Below, in pieces: positions 56,197 to 64,000 of a DNA stretch of 64,000 nt (positions are counted from its first letter, which is position 1; each line of letters opens with the position of its first letter). The position numbers and the translations under genes are program-made. This stretch comes from Rutstroemia sp. NJR-2017a BVV2 (taxonomy: Eukaryota; Ascomycota; Leotiomycetes; Helotiales; Rutstroemiaceae), in NCBI GenBank assembly GCA_002946415.1, contig NJPS01000034.1, positions 558,001-622,000 on the forward strand. The letters are read 5' to 3'. The notes below the pieces were generated by a model. It was not told where the DNA came from, ran no database searches, and saw nothing but the letters and a program-made list of their open reading frames with translations.

Positions 56197-57618
56197 ATGG
56201 CTTCACGATCAATGTCCCCCGGTGGCTCTCTGCTGCGAGCATCTAGAGTTTTCTCAATCCCCAAACCATTGCCCCGACCTGCAGGAACTCTTTCCTCTCA
56301 AGCAACCTTCAACTCCGACAGCGCAACCCTCCCATACCCTATTCACCAGTCCATCACAACCCCGCAATCATCATTGAACAAGGGGGACTGGGGATTCAAG
56401 CGACCTCTACCTCTGCGAGCTACAACACAGACTTCTACGCCCATCATCCGTATTGAAGCTATCGATACATACGAGCATGTTACCGATTTCGCTTCCGCAG
56501 CAGACCACAGCTTGACGTTGCAAAAATGGCAGGAAATGAATATTCCTCTTCAAACACCTAGAAAAACAAAGTCGGACAGGGCTACGGGAATCGTTGATCC
56601 ACAACCTGCTTCGAGAAGTGTTTTCGAGAACGATATCGATACGATTGCATCGCCAGGAAACTCCTCCTTCAGCGAGACCGATAGTCGATGGAAATTCAAT
56701 GGACCCTGGCTTGCGGGGCTCACTGAGGGGGAGTTCCAACATTACATTGCAAATGAGGTTGGGAGGAAGAAGAGTGATTTCCGTGAATTCCTACGAGGAG
56801 CTTGCGCCGCAGACGCTACACGAGAATTGCGAGAGAGTCCCGAGAACGACGGAGCAGTGACCGACGATGTAGTCCAAGCAAGCGACATCACCGACGAACA
56901 ACTATCACTCTACATCAAGCGCCTCCGCCAAGACGACGCCGACCTCTTCAAACACATCCGCACATTCCTCGATCTCCCACCTTCCATTCCCCCGCCAGTA
57001 GACGAAGAAAAACTATTCGACGCAAACATAAACGGCATCTACAATGAGGCCCCAGTCTCCCAAACCCGCCCCGCCCCCGTCTCCACCTCTCCCTACGCCG
57101 CCTCCGGCCCCCCGAAAACTCACCCCTCCGCCGGCCTCTCCTACTCCCGCACCGCCAACTGGATCTTCAACCACCCAGCCTACGGCCCGCAGCGCGCGCA
57201 CCCGCCCGTCCAAGCACGCATCGTGCTGCCCAAGCAGTCCAGCACCGGCAACATGCCGCCGCGTCTGGGTGTCGGCGGTGTCGTGACGGACACGCCGCAG
57301 GGCGCTGATGCCGGTGCGTTCGAAACCCGCGCCTCGCAGACCCGCGAGATCGCCATCCCGGGCTTGATTGCGGTGGAGCCGGAGAAGGTGGGCGGGTCAA
57401 AGGTCTATGTTAGTCCGCAGCATGCGAGCATTGATACAAAGGGCAGGATCGTATTGACGGTGGGGCCGGCGGATCCAGAGTGTGTGGCGGTGAAGGAGGG
57501 GAGGGAGGATGAGATTCCAGAGAGGCTGAGGAGGCCGAATGAGGTGTTGAGGGGGTTTGAGAAGCCGGTGGGGGTGAGGCAGAATGGGAGTGGGGTGGGG
57601 TATGGGTTGATGGGTTGA
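56197..57618 (+). CDS. MRP51: Mitochondrial small-subunit ribosomal protein Mrp51
   Basis: An intronless frame of 473 residues from the ATG at 56197. The N-terminus MASRSMSPGGSLLRASRVFS is basic and Ser-rich, as for a matrix protein. The Mrp51 family signatures follow: YPIHQSITTPQSSLNKGDWG, then FKRPLPLRATTQTSTPIIRI, AIDTYEHVTDFASAADHSL and LQKWQEMNIPL. A later block FNGPWLAGLTEGEFQHYIAN and the RTANWIFNHPAYGP region are also typical. Mrp51 belongs to the mitochondrial small ribosomal subunit and in yeast helps with translation of mitochondrial mRNAs through their leaders. The frame is open upstream of the chosen start, but those codons begin without an ATG and do not resemble the family. Confidence 0.92.
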   Translation: MASRSMSPGGSLLRASRVFSIPKPLPRPAGTLSSQATFNSDSATLPYPIHQSITTPQSSLNKGDWGFKRPLPLRATTQTSTPIIRIEAIDTYEHVTDFASAADHSLTLQKWQEMNIPLQTPRKTKSDRATGIVDPQPASRSVFENDIDTIASPGNSSFSETDSRWKFNGPWLAGLTEGEFQHYIANEVGRKKSDFREFLRGACAADATRELRESPENDGAVTDDVVQASDITDEQLSLYIKRLRQDDADLFKHIRTFLDLPPSIPPPVDEEKLFDANINGIYNEAPVSQTRPAPVSTSPYAASGPPKTHPSAGLSYSRTANWIFNHPAYGPQRAHPPVQARIVLPKQSSTGNMPPRLGVGGVVTDTPQGADAGAFETRASQTREIAIPGLIAVEPEKVGGSKVYVSPQHASIDTKGRIVLTVGPADPECVAVKEGREDEIPERLRRPNEVLRGFEKPVGVRQNGSGVGYGLMG

Positions 57619-58498
57619 TGGGGTAGGGGGAGAGGAGAGGAGAGAGTGGAAGGAATGAGGTGGGATGGGATTGTATGAGTATTGTTGTTGCATATGCGTC
57701 ACCACCACCTGTGCATGTACATTTGATCAACGAATCTGATGGTTTGACGATCACGAATACTAGAGTAGCCATACAGATTCGGACGAGAAAAGAAGAATAT
57801 CATCTCTGTATAAATACCAAACAAGTCTAACAAGTAGACGAATACAGCATAAGGAAGTGAGGAAGTAGAAGCACTTCTTCGTATATACACAATTCAATAT
57901 ATCTCCAGACTCGACATCATTTATAGAAAATATAAATATCTTTCTATGTGTTCAGTTCGTCACTCAATCTTCTGCATCGAATGTCAAAACATACAAGCTA
58001 TTCGTCCGCAAGTCTAACATAGCATAACATGGATAGATCCGCCATTTTGCTCTCTTTCGCAAGTAAGTAGTGTACCTAGCATTCATATGAATAGTAGCAA
58101 CGAAGCAACGTATAAGCTGAGAGGAGTTTAGAATTAGATGCCAGGCGGGTATATCACTATCGAGTTGGTTGTAGAGATTGAATGAAGGGGAAGTGCTGGA
58201 AATAAACACTTTGCTATAGTGTCTTTGCATTTTGATTCTTTTGCTCCTGCGCTTTGGACGCGATTGACGTGGCTAGCACTTGTGAGACTAAGGTAGTTTG
58301 ATTATATATATGACTTACTAGTAGGTGAGAGGAAGGACTTTGTTTATCTCTAGCTCTCTTTATTAGAAAAGTAGAGATTTAGAGCAGGAGATGAGATATT
58401 TGCTCAACCCATCTTTTTTTTCTGCTCCTCCCCTATTCCCACACCCTTCTCTTCTCCAGCTTCTCCCCCTCTCTTCCCCTCACATCCCAACCAGAACC
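57619..58498. other. Convergent spacer (MRP51 / aspartic peptidase)
   Basis: Some 880 bases between converging genes, AT-rich in the middle. It should hold two 3' untranslated regions. No other feature is seen. Confidence 0.6.
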
Positions 58499-59818
58499 TC
58501 ACAACCTCCCCTGCCCCACCCACACCACCCCCTCCCCATCATCCACCCCCACACTACTCGCCGTAAACCACGGCGCCCCCAACGTACAACTGCTCGCAAA
58601 CCCCAAACTCAACGCGCACATTCCCTCCGGCAGCACACCCCCCGGTCCGGGGTCTCCTCTCGCCAAATTCCTATACGGAACCTTGACCTTCGTCTTCCCC
58701 GTCCCAGCCGTCGCATTCCCACCCGCAAACTCAAAATCCAGCGTCAGCCCCCTCGGAATCTCCTCACAAGCACTCGGATACACCACCGTATACTGATAAT
58801 CCTGCAATCCCGTGGCGTTCAAAAACGCCGTCATATTCTGCTCATACGGCAACGTGATCGCCAGCGACCCCGAATCCAGGAGACATATCGTCTCGGGAAA
58901 ATCCGACGGAATGCTCGCATTCGCATGACTGATACTCGGCTGCGCTACATAATAACCAATCTCCCCTTGCTCCGTCGCAATCGGCACCTCGAGCAACTCC
59001 CCCTCATAGCTATCCCTAGGCGGTAGCCCTCCAAAGACGATCTCCCCCTCGAACACATACTCAATCGAAGCATTTCCTGGCGGAGGCAAGAAATACATCG
59101 AAGCAATCGAAGCGCCAATACGTCCCTGCTCTAGCAAATCCGTCTTGACATTCGGACCATGATCGCCGTTCCCAGCCTGGGGCGCCAACCCCAAGATGCC
59201 GAGATCGTAGGAGAGCTCCGGACACGGGGCATCGGTTGCGACGGCCTGGCGCACGGAGCCGTGGTTTACGAGGGCGACTTCGATGTTTGGGATAGAAGGG
59301 GAGACAGAGGAGGGGAACGACAGCGTGTCGTTGACGACGGCGTTCGCGGTGAGGATTTTCGAGTTGCCGCCGTAGGCATACGCGGCGCTGAAGTTAGAGA
59401 CCGGGTGCCCGAGGGAGGGGTGGTAGTAGCTGCTGGGGGAGGTGTTGCATTGCCCGGTGAAGCCGAGGTAGGGGCTGCCGTAGTTGATGGTGGCGTTGGG
59501 GCCGAAGATCTGGGGGAGAGGGAGGTTAGCATGGCGTTCTATTCCTTTTCAAACCCCCTAACAGAGTATAGTAGCTATCCAGAGCCTGAAGCGGACGAAA
59601 AGAAAAAGAGCAAGTAAACATACCCAAAAATCCGAACTCCCAAAATCAACCACCACTTCTATAGCGCTCGCATTCGCACTACTCCCCACAACCACCGACG
59701 TGGTGATTTTATTCAGCGCTCCGTAGAGAAACCGAATGGGCATAGAAATCACACCCGCATCTGCATTGGCAGCCGATACAGCTAAAACCTGCAGTGCTAT
59801 AAAGGAGGAGGGCTTCAT
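58499..59818 (-). CDS. Secreted pepsin-like aspartic peptidase (A1 family), atypical first motif
   Basis: Two exons, 59624-59818 and 58499-59509, give about 401 residues. The signal peptide is MKPSSFIALQVLAVSAANA. The two catalytic lobes are marked by VVVDFGSSDFW (Asp about residue 58) and CLLDSGSLAITLP (Asp about 277). YDLGILGLAP at about 166-175 is the usual loop between them. Several NxS/T sites (for example NATI, NASI, NATG) suggest N-glycosylation. The first motif has Phe where DTG has Thr, and there is almost no propeptide between the signal and the mature domain, both unusual. The C-terminus ends GVVWVGQGRL with no GPI-anchor signal. The enzyme is expected to be secreted; activity is uncertain because of the altered first motif. 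Confidence 0.85.
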
Positions 59819-60935
59819 GATGATGAAGCCAAAGGTAAAAAAAATATTGTAAAAAAGAACGAGTGTAAAAAAGAGCAAACAAATATAGATAGATGAAGAA
59901 AAACAAGAACTTTTCTACATGAGAAGAAATACGAACTTTCAATCCCCCAATACGAATTGGGACCTTAGTCTTTAAAAGTACTTCTTTCTTCCTGTATGGA
60001 AAAAGCACCGGAATACGAGACGAGATGAAAGAAAGACAGAAAAGGCGAATATCAATCAACCCTCCACACTGTCTACCTCACAACCTAACAAACACAGTGA
60101 CATCACAACATACCAAACTCATGCATAACTAACTTAGCAGCAAGAGCAGAGAGTATTCCGCAAAAACGGCTGATATTAAGGATAGACATTCCTGAATCTC
60201 ACTTGACGCACGAGAAATTTTTCCATTTTTGTTTAAGGTTGCGATCAACAAAGGAGGTTTCCATTCCATCCGAACCCCAGCGGCCAGCCCGACTAAAACA
60301 AACCAAACGAAAATCTACCGTCCGCTAAAACTGCGGTGCTACCATCTAGCACGTTTCAACATTTAAGCCCCCTTGAGTTAACCCCTTATCGTCCAATCTC
60401 CAATCCCTCCACGCCACCCGATCATCCGGTCGTCAGGGTAAAGGAAGGGAAAGCTTAAGGTTAATACCAGTAAGTAAATATAGATCTGATCGTTTGTTTA
60501 TTTCATTATCCGTTTCTTGGGATCATATCATATCATGAAAGATTATGCAAATGGGATAAAACTGAATGAATGCAATGCAATGGTTGTTGACATAAAAACG
60601 AACTGGGAACTAGGGGGCTCAGATAACCTTAACTACAATCTTCAGCTTTCAATACACAATGATCATGCTATGCCTAGGTAATAAACTGTATGCACAACTA
60701 CACGACAACTCCCGCATCACAAATCTTTCTCTCCATCCTAATCCATTCATTCGTTAAAGAGAAGAGAAAGATGTCTAATCTCAACTTATCCCCGGTTCCA
60801 GCATCCGTCGTGGGTCACCCGTCACACATCGACATCGTAACCCCAAGTATCATCAACCTTCGTTCTCAATTCTCCATTCTCCATTCTTCGTTCTCCCAGT
60901 CCTGATCGCATTCTTACCGTCGCTTCCAAACTCAA
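59819..60935. other. Spacer between peptidase start and BBC1 end
   Basis: About 1.1 kb with the promoter of the peptidase gene and the 3' end of BBC1, both on the minus strand. No gene is recognised. Confidence 0.6.
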
Positions 60936-63900
60936 TCATCGCCCAACACCCCAACCCACCCAAGTTTTCGGCATAACTCTCCAAATTTTAACTTCCCCAC
61001 TTCTCAGGTCATCCAACTTAAAGCTCTCCAACTTAACCTTCTTACTTTCCCTCCCCTGTTCCCAAGCCCTCAGCTTCTTCTTCGTACCATCCCATTCAGC
61101 CACTACACCCACATGATCTGGTTTACCGACTTCCGCAGTATACTTCGTGTGCATAGATCCATGTTTGCCTTGGAACCTTGTATTTCGGAAAGTGACAATA
61201 TCACCCTGTCGGATCTCGTCGAACTGTTGAGTAGAGGCATTTCCCAGATTACTATAGACAATTGCTCCATATCCGCGAGATCCAACAGGCATCAACACGC
61301 CCTCTAATGGTTTCAACAATTCCATGACCAGACCTTGAGGTGTACCATCACCAACGATCGTATTTTGTCTCACACCCACGGCTTCAATGATACGACGACC
61401 GAATTTTTCGTGAGTCTGTTCAAGTTGATCTTGTCGCAAACGAGCTGGTGGTGGCTCATGCTTTTGCTCAAGTTGGCAATCGGCGGGATCTTTAGGATTG
61501 TACTGCGCGGCGATGATAGTTTGAGAATAGTCAATGAATAAGACGTAGAGTTCTCGTGTGACGACAGGTAAATTAGCTTCTGAAATCGATGAGGTGTCGT
61601 CCGATTCAGTCAGGATGTCTTTGCGATTCTGGAATATAGGAGGAATGCCACCTTTAACAGTCCACCATTGACTGCCAGGGGCCAAGTCCACGTCATTCGC
61701 GATGAACCCAGAATCCATCGACATTCTGTTCAGATCGGTTGACCTTCTTACACCTCCACTAACACCTGAGCGAGAAACGTCCAAGGATTGTCTCAAAGAT
61801 GGCTTATTAGGCGGTTGCGGTGGAGCCCGACCAACTTGCGTAGGCGAAGCATAAGCTGATCGTGGAGGCGATGCCGAGTAAAGGTCTTCTTCAGCAGGTT
61901 CTACTTTGGGTGTAGCTGGTGCCCCATAAGATGGTGCATTGGCCTTCGCTGAATAATTAAAAGGATCATAAATATTATCCTCTGGTTCCCATGGAGCTGG
62001 AGGTTTCGCTGAAGGTGGAGGAGGTGGAGGTGGAGGTGGAGCTCCTCTGGGAATATCAGCTGACGTCCTAGGAGGAGGCTGCGACGGTAAAGGTGGAGGG
62101 ACAGCTCGTGGTGCTGGTGCCGGTGCCGCTTGCGGCGGAAGAGGCGGTGGAGCGAAAGTTGGCGAAGCAAGTGGCGATCTAGGAATTGAGCTATCGTCAT
62201 CTCCTGTCTCTTTCGCGTGTGATTTCAATGCATCCTTGTGAGGAGCAGCAGATGCAATGTCTGTGTCGTAATCACCCTCATACTCTGTGCCTTCCTCATC
62301 TCCCACAGGTGGTGGGGGAGGATTAGAAGTCGGAACTACCTCCTTGTCCCCGGTAGATGATCGGCTTAAAGTGGCACCTGGTGGTGGTGGTGGCGGTGCT
62401 CGGTCTTGGGAAGGTGCTGGAGGAATACCGAATGGGATAGGCGGAGGAAGTCTGCTCGCACGTTTATTACCGGGCGTTCCAGGTGATTGAGGGGAAGATA
62501 TTTGATCCGGGTTGAAGTACGACGGTCTCCTGCCGGGCGGTGATCTAGGGGAACCTGGGCCTTCAGGTCGCGGTGGAGCTTGAGGTGGCCCTGCGCTAGG
62601 AGTCGATAAAGGGATCGTCGAAGCTCGAACAGACATTTCATCATCTGACTCAGACCCCGCACTTGGAGACATAGGCATCGAAGAAGCTGCAGTTACGGGT
62701 CGAGCTAGAATAGTCAATATTTGGAGAAAATACGATAGTGATAATATACTAACAGTCTGTTGGAACCGGCGGGGGAGCTGGTCGTCCGCTTGGAACTGGT
62801 GGAGGCGCACTAGCCTCATGACTTGGAACTGCGTGAAAATTTTAGTTTTGTACGAACTTTTTTTAGAGGAAGAAACTTACCGGATGATAACGCATAATCT
62901 TCCTCTTTCTGGGGAATCACATCCTCAACGTCTGGCACCACATCGACTGGTCGAGTAGTTGATACTGCTGGCAGCTGATCCTCACTCTCTGCCTTCTTCT
63001 CCACTTCTTCCGGACTACGTACTCTAGACAAGCCAGGTAATGGAATCATAGGAACAGGTGGAGCACTTGCTAATGGAGATCCGACTGATTCGGATTCGGC
63101 AGTACCTGGCCGCTTTTGACCGGGAAGTGATGGTTTCTTCTTCTTTGGTGGAAGTGGAGCCGGCATTGGCATCCCGCCGCCAAACATACCGTGCATACCC
63201 ATACCTCCACTCATTTTTGCCATTCGTGCTCTTAATTCCTCTTTGCGTCGCACCTCAGGATCAATATCGTCTTCTTCCTCCTCCTCCTCCCCCCCCTCCT
63301 CCTCCTCCTCTACTTTCTCTTCTTCGGCATCTCCACCAGCTTCCGGTTCCTCAACAGCCCCTTCTTCCTCGCCTACATCCGGCTCGACAGCTGGAGCAGC
63401 CGGGGCACGGACTGGTGGGTGAGGTGGTCTAGCTCGTGGCTTATCGTCGCTATCATCCTTGGTAGAAGCTTCATCCATCTCTTCAGCAGTAGTCTCAGCT
63501 GCATTAGACATATCTGCTTCATTGCCATCCTCAACCGATACTGGAGCGGCATCTCGAGATGACTTTGGTCGTCGTGGCAATGCAGCCTCCTCTTCTCTTG
63601 TGGAGTCCATCGAAGCTTTTCTGGCAGCCTCGCCAGGTTCTTTCGATTCCAAGCTAGCAGTGTCTCCACCTTCCTGTACTTCATGAGACTCAAGTCGCTT
63701 CTTCGGAGGACGCTTAGGCTTTTCCTTCTTCAGGGCAGCATCGGCATGTCTCGCAGCTTGTTCCATTTGTTGCTTCTGCAGAAGAGCAATGCGTTCTTTT
63801 AGACTTGTCGGCTTTGGCTGTTCCTCCTCGCCATCGTTATTGCCTGGCGATGTTGGTGCCAGCCCTGCACGTTCCGCTTGCTCTTGATTCTCAGTCTCTT

Positions 63901-64000
63901 TCGCCGCAATCTCTGGATCTTCTTCGCGCCTGTAAATTTTCGTTGGCGGAGGCTCGCGAGGTGGAGGAACGTAGGCATCCTTTCGTGGAGGGGGTGCGAC
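60936..64000 (-). CDS. BBC1: Bbc1/Mti1 actin-patch protein, 5' end outside window
   Basis: Three exons are visible: 62881 to beyond the right edge, 62754-62828 and 60936-62704. Reading from the right edge, the protein shows a Pro- and Glu-rich segment with TSLKERIALLQKQQMEQAAR, then a basic/acidic linker, a run of glutamates, PEVRRKEELRARMAKMSGG and Met/Gly-rich GMGMHGMFGGGMPM. A long polyproline region follows and a conserved C-terminal domain of about 200 residues, from ELYVLFIDYSQTII through GRRIIEAVGVRQNTIVGDG to VKIWRVMPKTW. This is the order in Bbc1, where an SH3 domain at the N-terminus (off this window) binds type I myosin and the polyproline region binds SH3 partners. Bbc1 dampens Las17/WASP-driven actin assembly at endocytic patches. 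The N-terminal start cannot be judged. Confidence 0.92.

Overview
The window is nuclear DNA from a filamentous ascomycete (Pezizomycotina). The signs are short GT-AG introns of about 45 to 190 bases with CTGAC or TACTAAT-like branch sites, a fungal Zn2Cys6 regulator, a class I chitin synthase, an Msb2-type signalling mucin, the fungal mitoribosomal protein Mrp51 and a Bbc1/Mti1 actin-patch protein. The gene content would fit Leotiomycetes (Botrytis/Sclerotinia-like), but that placement is inference. I saw no transposon, virus, rRNA, CRISPR or convincing tRNA.

Layout. 1-12 kb is a compact housekeeping block: a PEBP-family protein (+), the mitochondrial AAA protein Afg1 (+), an Ecm4-type glutathione transferase (-), the ubiquitin-activating enzyme Uba1 (-) and a small FKBP (-). 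12-26 kb is gene-poor. It holds a divergent ER-type Hsp70 relative broken by an in-frame TAG (-), one weak small gene candidate near 13.7 kb, and a 7.8 kb stretch with no recognisable gene that runs into the 5' leader of MSB2. 26-36 kb has two large cell-surface genes in tandem, MSB2 and the class I chitin synthase (+). 38-41 kb has a Zn2Cys6 transcription factor (-). 46-51 kb has a senescence/spartin-domain protein (+) and a fungal protein of unknown function (-). 56-64 kb has MRP51 (+), a secreted pepsin-like aspartic peptidase (-) and the 3' part of BBC1 (-), which runs off the right end.

How they fit together. Genes are independent single units, as expected for a fungus; no biosynthetic cluster is visible. 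Several share themes. MSB2, the chitin synthase and BBC1 belong to polarised growth and cell-surface work. Afg1, Mrp51 and possibly a long form of the FKBP belong to the mitochondrion. Uba1, the FKBP and the Hsp70 relative belong to protein quality control.

Most notable: the Hsp70 relative has lost its nucleotide-binding motifs as well as its open frame; the FKBP has two in-frame starts that differ by a mitochondrial-type presequence; the chitin synthase and the Zn2Cys6 factor each carry an intron that is a multiple of three, stop-free and sits in a critical motif; and MSB2 has an intron-containing leader with one short upstream ORF. Exon edges were placed by eye from GT-AG signals and reading frame, so single-base errors are possible.
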